Notes: a model not told the origin generated them from the letters alone. A stretch of DNA of 64,000 nt from Natronincola peptidivorans (GCF_900111615.1 NZ_FOHU01000008.1:62001-126000), one strand, 5' to 3'. Counted from the stretch's first letter, positions 17,364 through 26,517 are shown. Numbers and translations: made by a program.

Positions 17364-18284
17364 TCATTTTGTTAAGGGGATAATCATCTCACCATTAGGC
17401 ACTCTAATTCCATTCTCAATTCTATCTCCTCCTCCTTTAGGCATAGGAGACCCCTGTATGTCTCGGAAGAAGAGTGGCAATCCCTCTGCTAAAAGTAGTG
17501 TTTGATTAGGATTTTGTCTTTGATGATGTATATGCAAGTGAGGCTCACTGGTCATTCCTGAATTGCCGACTTGAGCTATTGGTGTCCCTTCTTCAATGAA
17601 TTGGCCTTCCTGCACCAGGAGAGATTTATGTTTAAGATGTGCTAATATAAGATATGTGTCTGTATCTTCTACATGAATGAATATGTAATTACCAAGCAAT
17701 GATTGAAATTTTTCTGATCCAGGTTCAATGTCTTCTTCATTATCATATGCCCCCACAACTGTTCCAGAAATAGGTGCCACCACTTCAACACCGTAAATAC
17801 CATAATCCTCTAACCTTTTACTTTCTATCACTGCTGGCATAGCAAATAAATCATATGCCCATCTTTGAAAAGGCATCCAAGCATGATAATTGTCTTCTAA
17901 TGTGTCTCCTCCCCATCCAACAATTACTGGTATATTAAATGGAGAACGAATACTAATCGATGGTTCAACTGAATATACATTATTAGGATAAGCAATCTGA
18001 CCAATCCCAAAGAACCATCCGCTAGGCCATGCTGAGAATAATGAAATGATTAATAGTACAATCATCCATGCCCCAATAACACCTTTCCTAAATACTCTTA
18101 TGAATACAATTATAATGCAAATTAAAGATGTAATACCTCCAACTACACCGAAGACCATTAACCCCCACCAACCAAATGGACCTATAACACCTCCATAGAT
18201 CAGAACAATACTCCATAAAACTATAAGTATCCCTCCATAAAAAGCTGCTACATATTTACTACTGAGCTTCTTTAACACTTTCAT
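17364..18284 (-). CDS. Membrane-anchored M23-type metallopeptidase domain protein
   Basis: The 306-residue protein has three N-terminal membrane segments (about 10-95) and an outside C-terminal LytM/M23 domain. Visible metal-site elements are AYDLFAMP (Asp), the catalytic ILAHLKHKS and the paired HLHIH near residue 255. The usual first histidine before the Asp is replaced (RWAYD), so activity may be altered. AGGAGG is only 1 nt from the ATG but 7 nt from a GTG at codon 3, so initiation may be at 18278. It may act on the cell wall, as does the adjacent M15 protein. Confidence 0.82.
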   Translation of the reverse strand: MKVLKKLSSKYVAAFYGGILIVLWSIVLIYGGVIGPFGWWGLMVFGVVGGITSLICIIIVFIRVFRKGVIGAWMIVLLIISLFSAWPSGWFFGIGQIAYPNNVYSVEPSISIRSPFNIPVIVGWGGDTLEDNYHAWMPFQRWAYDLFAMPAVIESKRLEDYGIYGVEVVAPISGTVVGAYDNEEDIEPGSEKFQSLLGNYIFIHVEDTDTYLILAHLKHKSLLVQEGQFIEEGTPIAQVGNSGMTSEPHLHIHHQRQNPNQTLLLAEGLPLFFRDIQGSPMPKGGGDRIENGIRVPNGEMIIPLTK

Positions 18285-18487
18285 TCCTCCTTTATTATAG
18301 ATACTATAATTATAAAAGAGAAAACTTACAAAAAATAAAAGAAAGCCCTACAAATCACATAAGATTTCATTAGTATTTATCCTAAGTGAATTTTCATTGT
18401 AAGAAGCTTTCTTATTATTCTGTATGAAGGGTTTATTCGTGTTAATGTAAGACTATGTATGATATAGCTCCCTTTACGCTAATTAAA

Positions 18488-19684
18488 TCATTCTCCACAT
18501 TCAGCATGATACTGATGCTCATGACAGACGGATTCAGTGGATATAAGCTGACCTTGTAGGTATAGCTCAGCAGCATTTTTCGCTGAACCTTCAGCTCCAG
18601 TGATTACCTGTATCCCTTTTTCATTAAATATATCAATTGCACTACTTCCCATACCACCTGAAATAATGACATTCACTCCCTTATCCTTCAAGAAGTTGGG
18701 TAAAAAGCCAGGCTTATGTCCTGGGTTTAATATAGCCTCTTCCTTTATAATGCTATTGTTTTCTACTTCAAAAATATTAAAGCTTTCACAATGTCCGAAA
18801 TGCTGGGCAACCGTTTCCTTTTCACTGGCTACTGCAATCTTCATTTTTTTCTCTACATCTTCTTCTAAGATTTTCACCATATTGTCAAACCAATCGCCTT
18901 CATAGAATTCAATCATTCCTCTATCACAGGCCACCGCAAGCTTAGGATCGATTGGTAGTTTAGCAAGCACATCAACATTATACTTCTGCGCAATTTGTTC
19001 GATATGACTCTCTCCAAAAATTTTATATTCCTTGTCACAATCAGGGCACTTAAAATAACCCATATTTTCTACTAACCCAATGATTGGAATATTCATCTTC
19101 TTCGCCATATTCACTGCCTTGGACACAATCATAGAAACTAGCTCTTGAGGAGAGGTGACGATAACAATTCCATCAACAGCGATGGACTGAAATACCGTTA
19201 GTGGTACATCCCCTGTTCCAGGAGGCATATCAATAAACATAAAATCTACATCACTCCAGATGACATCTGTCCAGAATTGCTTCACTGTACCAGCAATAAG
19301 AGGCCCCCTCCAAACTACAGGATCAGTATCATTTTCTAATAAGAGATTAATAGACATGATATCAATACCAGTTTGACTTCTAGCAGGATATATACCTAAG
19401 TCAGTTACTTCAGCTTTTTCATTTAACCCAAAAGCCTTCGGTATAGAAGGTCCTGTTACATCTGCATCGAGAATTGCAGTATGATATCCTCTTTTTCTTG
19501 TGGCAACAGCCAGCATAGAAGTAACCAATGATTTGCCTACTCCCCCTTTACCACTGACAATCCCTATTACTTTTTTTATTCTGCTGAGTTCATGGGGTTT
19601 TTCAGAAAAATCTACTTTTTGTTCTTTTTTTTCACTGTAGTCATCACTACAGCTGCTACAGGTTTGATTACAATTTTCACTCAT
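18488..19684 (-). CDS. mrp: Mrp/NBP35 Fe-S carrier ATPase fused to a NifX-type domain
   Basis: The 398-residue protein begins with a cysteine-rich head (CNQTCSSCSDD). A deviant Walker A SGKGGVGKS and the Mrp signature DMPPGTGD follow, then the C-terminal CPDC pair (YFKCPDCDKEY) that bridges Fe-S clusters in dimers. From about residue 283 (MKIAVASEKETVAQHFGHCESF) a second domain of the dinitrogenase iron-molybdenum cofactor (NifX/NifB) family is fused. The extreme C-terminus is His/Cys rich (CHEHQYHAECGE). Mrp proteins carry and transfer Fe-S clusters. It is the last gene of the DUF5320-DUF134-NifX-MinD-MinD-Mrp set. Confidence 0.92.
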   Translation of the reverse strand: MSENCNQTCSSCSDDYSEKKEQKVDFSEKPHELSRIKKVIGIVSGKGGVGKSLVTSMLAVATRKRGYHTAILDADVTGPSIPKAFGLNEKAEVTDLGIYPARSQTGIDIMSINLLLENDTDPVVWRGPLIAGTVKQFWTDVIWSDVDFMFIDMPPGTGDVPLTVFQSIAVDGIVIVTSPQELVSMIVSKAVNMAKKMNIPIIGLVENMGYFKCPDCDKEYKIFGESHIEQIAQKYNVDVLAKLPIDPKLAVACDRGMIEFYEGDWFDNMVKILEEDVEKKMKIAVASEKETVAQHFGHCESFNIFEVENNSIIKEEAILNPGHKPGFLPNFLKDKGVNVIISGGMGSSAIDIFNEKGIQVITGAEGSAKNAAELYLQGQLISTESVCHEHQYHAECGE

Positions 19685-19776
19685 TGTTTTTTTCTCTCCT
19701 TCATAATTATTCTGTTTTTTATGGAACTACTGTATTTTCAGTAGCTACAACACCTCTTCATATACCCTTCAAACTA

Positions 19777-20646
19777 CTATTCATCTTTATTCATTAATAT
19801 TTTTATGGTATTGTGATATACTTCTTCTGCAGCTTGTCCTGAAGGACAATCAGTATCAACAATACTTTTACCATTATTGATTGCCTTAACAGCATCAGGA
19901 TCAAAGGGAATCCTACCAATGAAGGGCAGATTACTTTGATTGCAAAAGAGTTCTATTCTTTCTGTGTTTTTTATGTTGGTATCATACTTATTGACACATA
20001 TTGCTATCTTTGTTTGAAATTGCTCAGCAGTTTTAATAATGCGCTCCATATCACTGATCCCTGATATCGATGGCTCAGCAACAATAAGGACCATATCTAC
20101 ACCGCTGAGGGATGCAATCACTGGACATCCAATACCAGGGGATCCATCAATGATGGCTAGTTCTGCATCTTGAGCGGCTAGTTTCATTTGTTTCTTTACT
20201 TCTGACACCAACATCCCAGAGGTGCCGCTTCCCATTTTAAGTTGAGCAGTAGAAAAGACTGTATCATTTATATATAACATTAATTCTCCTGCTTTTGCCG
20301 GCTGTAGAGTGACAGCATTTACTGGACAAATCCGCACACACACACCACAGCCCTCACAGCTATAATAATCAATTTTATAGTTTGCTTCCTTATTGATTGC
20401 ATCAAAACGACAATTTTGTCTGCATAAATCACATTCTATACATAGATCTGTATTGATTTCTGCTTTTGGTAATCCATAATAATCAGACTTTTTTGCTTCC
20501 GATGGTTGATTCATAATTAAATGTAAATTAGGTGCATCTACATCACAATCTGCATATGCTTTTACCTTCGATAGTTTAATGAAGGCACTAGCAATGGTTG
20601 TTTTTCCTGTTCCACCCTTGCCGCTAAGGATTAATAGCTGTCGCAT
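19777..20646 (-). CDS. MinD-family ATPase with inserted 2x[4Fe-4S] ferredoxin domain (paralog 2)
   Basis: The 289-residue P-loop protein has LSGKGGTGKTT at the N-terminus. Between about 60 and 115 lies an inserted bacterial ferredoxin with two CxxCxxCxxxC clusters (CIECDLCRQNC and CEGCGVCVRICP). The ATPase fold then resumes with DGSPGIGCPV and VAEPSISG. It overlaps the upstream paralog by 23 nt, so the two are translationally coupled and probably form a heterodimer. Such pairs always occur with NifX and Mrp-like genes in anaerobes, and their biochemical role is not settled; Fe-S or metal cofactor handling is inferred from the domains. Confidence 0.9.
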   Translation of the reverse strand: MRQLLILSGKGGTGKTTIASAFIKLSKVKAYADCDVDAPNLHLIMNQPSEAKKSDYYGLPKAEINTDLCIECDLCRQNCRFDAINKEANYKIDYYSCEGCGVCVRICPVNAVTLQPAKAGELMLYINDTVFSTAQLKMGSGTSGMLVSEVKKQMKLAAQDAELAIIDGSPGIGCPVIASLSGVDMVLIVAEPSISGISDMERIIKTAEQFQTKIAICVNKYDTNIKNTERIELFCNQSNLPFIGRIPFDPDAVKAINNGKSIVDTDCPSGQAAEEVYHNTIKILMNKDE

Positions 20647-21487
20647 GCTGCAGCACCTCCTTAACTACAGTATCAAGGAGTGAGACGAAGAAAGCCTTAT
20701 ATTTTTCATCTTTTCTAGCTGCTATAAGTGCATTTGTATTGAGCATACCAAGTTGGTTGTCAAAGGGAATCTTACCCAAAACCTTTATGTCCCTTTCTAT
20801 AGAGAATCTTTCAGCAGGATTTTTTCCCTCCAAGCACTTGTTCAGCACCACACCATGGGGTTTATCAAACAGCTTTACTAGCTCATACACCATATCAAGA
20901 TTATGAACACCAAATACAGTAGGCTCAGCAACCAAAATACAGTAATCTGCATCCTGAATACTTTCCATGACAATACAGGCGCTACCAGGAGGACAATCAA
21001 TAAAGGTAAAGCTTTTTAGTGGAAGGCTGCTGTCATGTAAAAGATTTTTTATTATTGGAACACCTGAAGCTTCACCAGTATTTAAGATCCCTGTGATAAT
21101 TGTAACATCTTCCGAAATACCTTTTTGGATTTCGCCGATGACCTTTCTCTTTTCCTGCAAAGCCTTTTCAGGACAAAACAATACACAACCACCACAGGAA
21201 TGACAAACTTCATCAAAGACTACCAGCTTATTGTTAATATAAGCCAATGCATTAAATTTACAAAACTCAACACATTCACGACATCCACTGCAAAGATTTT
21301 CACTAACAAAAGGAATCTTAATACTTACTTGCTTTGATATAACGTCAACAGGCTTAAAGAAAAGATACCCATTGGGCTCTTCAACATCGCAGTCAATATA
21401 GATAGCATCTTTTGCTGCTGCAGCTAGATTTACTGAAATCAGTGTCTTACCTGTACCTCCTTTGCCGCTTAGGACGGCAATCTTCAT
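20624..21487 (-). CDS. MinD-family ATPase with inserted 2x[4Fe-4S] ferredoxin domain (paralog 1)
   Basis: This protein of about 287 residues starts at ATG 21485-21487, behind GGAGG and one base after the NifX-like gene's stop codon; an earlier start inside that gene is unlikely. It has MKIAVLSGKGGTGKT, an inserted ferredoxin (CSGCRECVEFC and CHSCGGCVLFCP), then DCPPGSACIV and LVAEPTVFGVHN. It is a clear paralog of the following gene with the same domain order. The tight packing from DUF134 to Mrp indicates a single mRNA. Confidence 0.9.
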   Translation of the reverse strand: MKIAVLSGKGGTGKTLISVNLAAAAKDAIYIDCDVEEPNGYLFFKPVDVISKQVSIKIPFVSENLCSGCRECVEFCKFNALAYINNKLVVFDEVCHSCGGCVLFCPEKALQEKRKVIGEIQKGISEDVTIITGILNTGEASGVPIIKNLLHDSSLPLKSFTFIDCPPGSACIVMESIQDADYCILVAEPTVFGVHNLDMVYELVKLFDKPHGVVLNKCLEGKNPAERFSIERDIKVLGKIPFDNQLGMLNTNALIAARKDEKYKAFFVSLLDTVVKEVLQHATAINP

Positions 21488-21488
21488 A

Positions 21489-21857
21489 TTATCTACCTCC
21501 AACACCATGGAATCCCGCATGGATATCTTCCAATAAAGCTAGTTTTCCATCATTGAATGCATTAATATTATCCATGATAGAATTATTCATGGTCTTATAC
21601 ATTTTGATTTCAGCTGCTGATATTACCTCTGCAGCATTTTTTCCACACCGAGGAGCAAGCAAAGCATCGACCTTCTGATCTACGATTGCTTGTGCAGCTT
21701 TAATACCTGCACCACCTTGACTATTTGCTGCATGATTGGCTAAGAAAGTGCTTTCCTTTGATTCAGTATCAAAAATAAGAAAATATGGTGTACGACCAAA
21801 GGATATGCAAACATCGGTCTCCATGTTTTTGTCATCAACAGGTAGTACAATTTTCAT
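21489..21857 (-). CDS. NifX/NifB-family (dinitrogenase iron-molybdenum cofactor) protein
   Basis: The 122-residue protein is a single small domain of the iron-molybdenum-cofactor-binding family. MKIVLPVDDKNMETDVCISFGRTPYFLIFD at the start and APRCGKNAAEVISAAEIKMYK in the centre are typical. A C-terminal HAGFHGVGG tail resembles the His/Gly tail of archaeal and clostridial members. No nitrogenase genes are present, so a role as a general metal-cluster binding protein is more likely. The homologous domain is also fused to the Mrp protein in the same operon. Confidence 0.9.
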   Translation of the reverse strand: MKIVLPVDDKNMETDVCISFGRTPYFLIFDTESKESTFLANHAANSQGGAGIKAAQAIVDQKVDALLAPRCGKNAAEVISAAEIKMYKTMNNSIMDNINAFNDGKLALLEDIHAGFHGVGGR

Positions 21858-21901
21858 TGGAATTCCTCCTTATATAATTTTTGTTGCTTTATCAATATTG
21901 G

Positions 21902-22279
21902 TTATCTACTTTTGCTCTCATTCTCCAAGTGGCCTTGTCTCATCCTATGTCTGACACATCTGCCACATCCATACATGGGCTCACCTTCTTCACAAAGCTT
22001 ATAATCTCCCCCTTGTATTTTAAGGATCTTTCCATTTACCAAGGCCTCTGCAAGCTTTTTCCGAGCATCATTGTAAATCCTCTGCACAGTTGTACGAGCA
22101 ACACTCATTCTTTCAGCACATTCTTCTTGTGTTAATCCCTCTAAGTCTATAAGACGTATGGCTTCATATTCTTCAACCGTCATGATTATTTCACCATCTA
22201 AATTAGACACATTGAGGGGTCCAAACATGTTACTCCCCGGCAAGCAACATACTCTTCTCCATTTCCTAGGTCTCGGCAT
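21902..22279 (-). CDS. DUF134 (UPF0251) predicted DNA-binding protein
   Basis: The 125-residue protein has the UPF0251 start [15 protein letters not shown] and a sigma-70 region 4-like [34 protein letters not shown], at about 67-97. A cysteine-rich tail ([10 protein letters not shown]) could bind metal or sense redox. Members routinely accompany NifX/MinD-Fe-S genes and probably regulate them. It is the second gene of the operon. The palindromic half-sites at the operon promoter are a candidate target. Confidence 0.88.
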   Translation of the reverse strand: MPRPRKWRRVCCLPGSNMFGPLNVSNLDGEIIMTVEEYEAIRLIDLEGLTQEECAERMSVARTTVQRIYNDARKKLAEALVNGKILKIQGGDYKLCEEGEPMYGCGRCVRHRMRQGHLENESKSR

Positions 22280-22326
22280 AATTTATTCACCCCATATTAG
22301 TAATCTACGCATCAAGAGCTATGTCC

Positions 22327-22593
22327 TTATTCCTTTTCATCCCTTGATAAGCAATCCAGCTGTATGCTTATATCCTCTAGTCTTCTTTTCATCAATTCTT
22401 TTTGTTGTTCAAGCAATTCTTTTGATGTGGTGGGTGTAATAAAATTTCCAGCTAAGCCTCTTCTCATGCCTCCTCTACAACCAAAACCTAATCCATAGTC
22501 AGCTCTGGTACTATTCATTCCATAACAAATTCCTAGGCCTCTTCCAATCCCTCTTCCCCATGTCACTGGGCCAGTTCCATCTCTTCCAGGCAT
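22327..22593 (-). CDS. DUF5320-type small glycine-rich protein
   Basis: The 88-residue protein begins MPGRDGTGPVTWGRGIGRGLG, the typical DUF5320 glycine-rich lead, contains CYGM and GFGCRGGMRRG, and ends in a charged helix with coiled-coil character (LLEQQKELMKRRLEDISIQL). Function is unknown, but members co-occur with NifX, MinD-ferredoxin and DUF134 genes. It is the first gene of the operon, behind AGGAGG and the predicted promoter at 22641-22668. Confidence 0.85.
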   Translation of the reverse strand: MPGRDGTGPVTWGRGIGRGLGICYGMNSTRADYGLGFGCRGGMRRGLAGNFITPTTSKELLEQQKELMKRRLEDISIQLDCLSRDEKE

Positions 22594-22620
22594 CTATATC
22601 ACCTCCTTATCAGTTTTGGG

Positions 22621-22668
22621 CATATGTTCTTTATATTTTTATCATACCATGTTTTGAACATATGTCAA
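22621..22668 (-). promoter_or_regulatory. Promoter of the Mrp/NifX operon with two inverted operator-like half-sites
   Basis: On the minus strand TTGACA (22663-22668) and TATGAT (22641-22646) are 16 nt apart. CATATGTTC (22621-22629) and its exact inverse GAACATATG (22656-22664) bracket the -10 region. The second overlaps the -35 box and the first lies just past the likely start site. The arrangement suggests repression by a dimeric or looping regulator. Confidence 0.6.
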
Positions 22669-22857
22669 TAATATTTTTAACAAATTTTGTATTTTTTATG
22701 AATTCAATAGTTGGCAAAAACCTGTTAATTATTTTATCTGCATTTTGGTAATTCTTAACAACTATGCAAGCCATTGTTGACAATTAAATCCAATAAATGT
22801 AGGCTATAAATAACAACATTTGGTATCCATATATTTATAAGAGGAGGATGAAAAATC

Positions 22858-24597
22858 GTGGGGAAGCATAAAAGAATCATTAGTCTTATATTCATAGCTA
22901 TGTTTATATGTACAAGTGCATCATTTGTAAATGGAAACACAGTAACACGATTTAATGACGTCCCTAATGATCATTGGGCAAATGAGGCTGTTCATGAACT
23001 GCGTTTGTTAGGGATTACCAACGGCATTGGCGAGAACCAGTTTGGTATGGGTTATACAATCAGTAGGAATGAATTTGTTACCTTTTTAGTAAAGCTTATG
23101 GGATGGGAATTAGTTAAGCCAGAGGAAGGCAGCTTTGCTGATAATAGGGATGCAACCAAGTGGTATTATGCACCAGTAGAAACAGCTGTTAAGCATGGTG
23201 CTATCTCCCTTGATTCAAACCTCTTCAGAGGGGAAGAGCCTATCACCCGGGAGGAAATGGCGGTAATGATTGTACGGGCTTTAGGCTACGAAACTCTGGC
23301 AAATCAGTTGGATTATCTAGGAAGTCCTTTTAATGATGTTTCTCAAAACACAGGATACATAACCGTGGCCAGAGACTTCGGCATTATTTCTGGAGTAGGG
23401 AACAATTTATTTGCCCCTCGTAACACCGCTAGGAGAGAAGAAGCAGCAGTCATGATGATGCGGATGCATGAAAAGCTCAATGGTTCTATTGATGAGTTAC
23501 ATGCTTTTTATGCTATACAGTCCTCCCATCAATCCTATATGATGCCCTCTCTTGACTCTGTAAGCTTTGGCTGGAGCCGTTTGGAGTATGATGCTACAGA
23601 CAATAAGGTTGTGCTGAATACTACAAGAAGCAATGACAATGAGTACGGAATACCTGCTGGGTTCTCACAGCCCTTAAACCTAGCTAAGGAGAATAATGTT
23701 TCTACACAGCTAATGGTCTTTGCAGAAAATAACACCTTGATTAACACTGATACAAAAACCAATATGCCTTTGGTTGAATACATAATAACCAATCCCGAAA
23801 TACGTAGAGAAGTAATTGCTGCCATAATATCTCAGATTACTTCTACAACAGTAGATGGAGCCCAAGCTTCCTTTAATGGTGTTGTGATTGATTTTGAAAA
23901 TATGAGGGGCAATCTATTAAAGCAGTCCTTTAATGTCTTCTTATCAGAGTTAAGACAGGAGCTTACTAAGACAAATAAATCACTTTATGTTGCTGTCCAC
24001 CCTGCAAGACGCTCTGGTCAAGCCTACTATGATGGTTATGACTTTAGAGCTATCGGAGAGCTGGCTGATAAGGTGATTTTAATGGCTCATGATTACAATG
24101 CAAAACAATTGACTGACACAGAAATGCAAAGTGGATATGCTACAACTCCTCTGGCGCCTATTGATGAAATCTACTATGCTTTAAGAACAATTACTGACAA
24201 GACAACTGGGGTGCAAGACCTAAATAGAATATGGCTACAGCTTTCCTTTGATTCAGCACAATGGAAGCTTAAGGACGGAAGGGTTATCAATAAATATCCC
24301 TTTACCCCCAGCTATGAAGCCATACAACAAAGGCTTCTCATGGATGGCGTTACAATAAACTATTCCAACAGAAGTCATAGCCCCTACGCAACCTTTTTTG
24401 ACAGCAGGGATGAAACCAATAATGTTCTATGGTATGAGGATGCAAGAAGCATCCAAGCAAAAATAGACCTAGCAAAAATGTTTGGCCTACAAGGTATTTC
24501 TCTATGGCGATTGGGAAACATACCTGATTATAAAGAAACTTCATCAACAGAAGTATATCTTGATATTTGGCATCAGATACTAAATAACACTAAATAA
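22858..24597 (+). CDS. Secreted SLH-domain glycoside hydrolase family 18 protein
   Basis: The 579-residue protein starts at GTG behind GAGGAGG and has a signal peptide (about 1-27). Three S-layer homology repeats follow (about 30-205; FNDVPNDHWANEAV, GSFADNRDATKWYYAPV, FNDVSQNTGYITVA). The rest is a GH18 TIM barrel with the catalytic motif in NGVVIDFENMRG, whose glutamate is the acid/base. It resembles the spore/cell-wall N-acetylglucosaminidases YaaH/YdhD more than true chitinases. SLH repeats should anchor it to secondary wall polymer, where it could trim peptidoglycan. Confidence 0.9.
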   Translation: MGKHKRIISLIFIAMFICTSASFVNGNTVTRFNDVPNDHWANEAVHELRLLGITNGIGENQFGMGYTISRNEFVTFLVKLMGWELVKPEEGSFADNRDATKWYYAPVETAVKHGAISLDSNLFRGEEPITREEMAVMIVRALGYETLANQLDYLGSPFNDVSQNTGYITVARDFGIISGVGNNLFAPRNTARREEAAVMMMRMHEKLNGSIDELHAFYAIQSSHQSYMMPSLDSVSFGWSRLEYDATDNKVVLNTTRSNDNEYGIPAGFSQPLNLAKENNVSTQLMVFAENNTLINTDTKTNMPLVEYIITNPEIRREVIAAIISQITSTTVDGAQASFNGVVIDFENMRGNLLKQSFNVFLSELRQELTKTNKSLYVAVHPARRSGQAYYDGYDFRAIGELADKVILMAHDYNAKQLTDTEMQSGYATTPLAPIDEIYYALRTITDKTTGVQDLNRIWLQLSFDSAQWKLKDGRVINKYPFTPSYEAIQQRLLMDGVTINYSNRSHSPYATFFDSRDETNNVLWYEDARSIQAKIDLAKMFGLQGISLWRLGNIPDYKETSSTEVYLDIWHQILNNTK

Positions 24598-24668
24598 TTA
24601 GGGATAAATTTAGCGTAAAGCCAGCAAGCTATTGTTGATGATTCCCTATGTAGGAAAGGAGTGAGTTG

Positions 24669-25406
24669 ATGAGAAATATCAGGTTAATCATAGAGTATGA
24701 CGGCAGTAGATATAGTGGTTGGCAGAGACTAAAAAACTCTAGTGAGACTATTCAGGGTAAATTAGAAAATGTTCTCAGTGAGATGGTAGCCACACCTATA
24801 GAGATTATTGGATCTGGACGAACTGATGCAGGTGTTCATGCTAGAGGCCAAGTAGCTAATTTTCATACAAAGTCTCCTATGTCCATTAGAGAAATCCACA
24901 AATATATGAATCATTATCTGCCACAGGATATTGTGGTAAAGGAAGTGAAAGAGGTATCTGAGAGATTCCATAGCCGTTATAATGTCAAAAGTAAAAGATA
25001 TGTATATTATATCTGGAATCATTGGATACCATCAGCCTTCCAACGTAAATATAGCTACCACCTTGTAGAAAAACTAGACATTGGAATCATGAAGGAGGCA
25101 GCAGCAAAGCTGGTAGGTACCCATGATTTTATTGGCTTTTCTTCTGTAAAAAAGACAAACAAATCTACTACTCGGCATATTGAGGAAATCACCATCAATA
25201 AAGAAGGCAATATGCTAGTATTCACCTTCACTGGAGATGGTTTTCTGTACAATATGGTTCGTATCATGATGGGCACCTTAGTTAAAATAGGTTTAAAACA
25301 GATGGATGTTTCTTATATAGATGAAATTTTCGAAAGCAAAACTAGAGCGAATGCTGGTGAGACTCTCCCACCACAGGGTTTGTTTTTAGAAGAGGTATAT
25401 TACTAA
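24669..25406 (+). CDS. truA: tRNA pseudouridine(38-40) synthase
   Basis: The 245-residue protein isomerises uridines 38-40 in the tRNA anticodon stem. The catalytic aspartate is Asp53 in GSGRTDAGVHARG. The YDGSRYSGWQ start and the C-terminal GDGFLYNMVRIMMGTL block are family hallmarks. The ATG at 24669 is preferred over the preceding TTG because AAAGGAG sits 7 nt upstream. In many Firmicutes truA follows ribosomal and ecf genes; here it stands alone after the SLH-GH18 gene. Confidence 0.96.
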   Translation: MRNIRLIIEYDGSRYSGWQRLKNSSETIQGKLENVLSEMVATPIEIIGSGRTDAGVHARGQVANFHTKSPMSIREIHKYMNHYLPQDIVVKEVKEVSERFHSRYNVKSKRYVYYIWNHWIPSAFQRKYSYHLVEKLDIGIMKEAAAKLVGTHDFIGFSSVKKTNKSTTRHIEEITINKEGNMLVFTFTGDGFLYNMVRIMMGTLVKIGLKQMDVSYIDEIFESKTRANAGETLPPQGLFLEEVYY

Positions 25407-25431
25407 GAGATCTCTTTATAGTATTTTTGTA

Positions 25432-25466
25432 AACATCCTCTATTTATAGTTAAGATAGAGGATGTT
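25432..25466. terminator. Hairpin between convergent truA and the 25588-26103 gene
   Basis: AACATCCTCTAT pairs with ATAGAGGATGTT in a 12-bp stem with an 11-nt loop. Neither side has a long T-run, so termination may be weak or assisted. Confidence 0.55.
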
Positions 25467-25587
25467 CACTTGAAAAATAACTTAAAACAACTTTAGGTCA
25501 ATGGCGGTAACAACTATTGATTAAATTAAGTTATATGACTTTAGCAATAATTGGTTATGTCTTTTCCCATGTTTTTTTTCATATAAA

Positions 25588-26103
25588 CTATGTAGAAATA
25601 GCCCCTCTGTTAAGCATTTCTTTAACAGCCTTTACATCTAGGTTTGTAGTTTTCAATTTGATTTTTTCTATATTTGTAGTAATTACCATAGTGCTTTTAC
25701 CATCTTTATAGGATTCATCCAAATAACCAGAATCACTGGTTATTTTTACTTTCTGTATGCTTTGGTTTTCGATATAAAAATTCCCTCGTGTTTCATGGAG
25801 AATCTCTTCTGGCTTCATAGACCTATATACCTCCATGATTCTACGACGGGACATCATAGCCTCCATGCTACGGTGGAAGTATCCCTTCCCTTCAGCTTTA
25901 GCCTGCTGTATAGCTTGCTGAGCTACCTCCTTAGCCCTAGCAGGTGCCAGCTGTACAAATAGTATTCTTGTATTTGTCACTACCAAGGTATATATAGTTG
26001 AAGAAAATAATCCAGTTTTTTTCTTCATTTCAGGAATAAATCCTATTATCCGCTCCTCTTCATTAACTATATTCTCCATAAAGCCGTTCTTATGATCCAA
26101 CAT
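25588..26103 (-). CDS. Conserved small protein of unknown function (PH-like pattern)
   Basis: I do not recognise this protein of about 171 residues with certainty. It begins MLDHKNGFMENIVNEEERIIGF, continues with strands TGLFSSTIYTLVVTNTRILFVQL, then a charged helix and a C-terminal half of alternating strands (NFYIENQSIQKVKITSD, STMVITTNIEKIKLKT). The order resembles bacterial PH-domain-like proteins that start with an 'I..E.V......K..G.......LVVTN.RI' pattern. No signal peptide or membrane segment is seen. The ATG at 26101-26103 has GGGAGG 6 nt upstream. Its promoter shares the unusual repeat element of the LemA/SLH operon promoter. Confidence 0.6.
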   Translation of the reverse strand: MLDHKNGFMENIVNEEERIIGFIPEMKKKTGLFSSTIYTLVVTNTRILFVQLAPARAKEVAQQAIQQAKAEGKGYFHRSMEAMMSRRRIMEVYRSMKPEEILHETRGNFYIENQSIQKVKITSDSGYLDESYKDGKSTMVITTNIEKIKLKTTNLDVKAVKEMLNRGAIST

Positions 26104-26179
26104 CATGATCCTCCCTTGCCTCATTTTTCATATACTGAGTTCAGACAGCTGCTGTCATGTTACCCATTGCCTTGATACT

Positions 26180-26260
26180 ATTATAGTCCTATTCCTTACT
26201 TTCTAAATCACACAAAAAGGGTGGTTTTTGTAAAAAGCTTATCCCACCCAAAAAGGGTAG
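26180..26260 (-). promoter_or_regulatory. Promoter with twin direct repeats, copy E1
   Basis: On the minus strand a TATAAT (26180-26185) is preceded by exactly 21 nt and then ACCCTTTTTGTGTGAT (26207-26222). A second ACCCTTTTTGGGTGGG lies 36 nt further up (start to start). No -35 hexamer is recognisable. The identical layout is found at 30924-31004. It should drive the gene 25588-26103. Confidence 0.75.
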
Positions 26261-26425
26261 TTGTCCAATACAAGACTAAAAGCTCCTTTTATGAAGCTTT
26301 GTCCCTCTGATTCTATGGAGTTTTTACTTTTTTTAGTAGTCAGAAAAAAAGCGTACGTATTAAAGTAATAGATTAGCATTTTAAAAACCATGCCACTACA
26401 GCATGGTCTATTTTTGAGGGTAAAG

Positions 26426-26476
26426 AAAAACCCCCAGTTCCTTAAGAGCTTGATTGTTCTTAAGCTTTGCTGGGGG
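26426..26476 (-). terminator. Terminator of the giant SLH protein gene
   Basis: CCCCCAG/CTGGGGG outer arms enclose an inner CTTAAGA/TCTTAAG stem, and five T residues follow on the minus strand. It lies 42 nt beyond the stop codon at 26518. Confidence 0.8.
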
Positions 26477-26500
26477 ATTCTTTCAATAAGTTAATAAGTT

Positions 26501-26516
26501 AAGTGCCTGGCACCGG
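26501..26516. repeat. REP-like GTGCCTGGCAC palindrome
   Basis: AAGTGCCTGGCACCGG contains the symmetric core GTGCC-T-GGCAC directly after the stop of the SLH gene. This core is a frequent dispersed short palindrome in Firmicutes. Only one copy was noticed in this window. Confidence 0.4.
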
Positions 26517-26517
26517 T

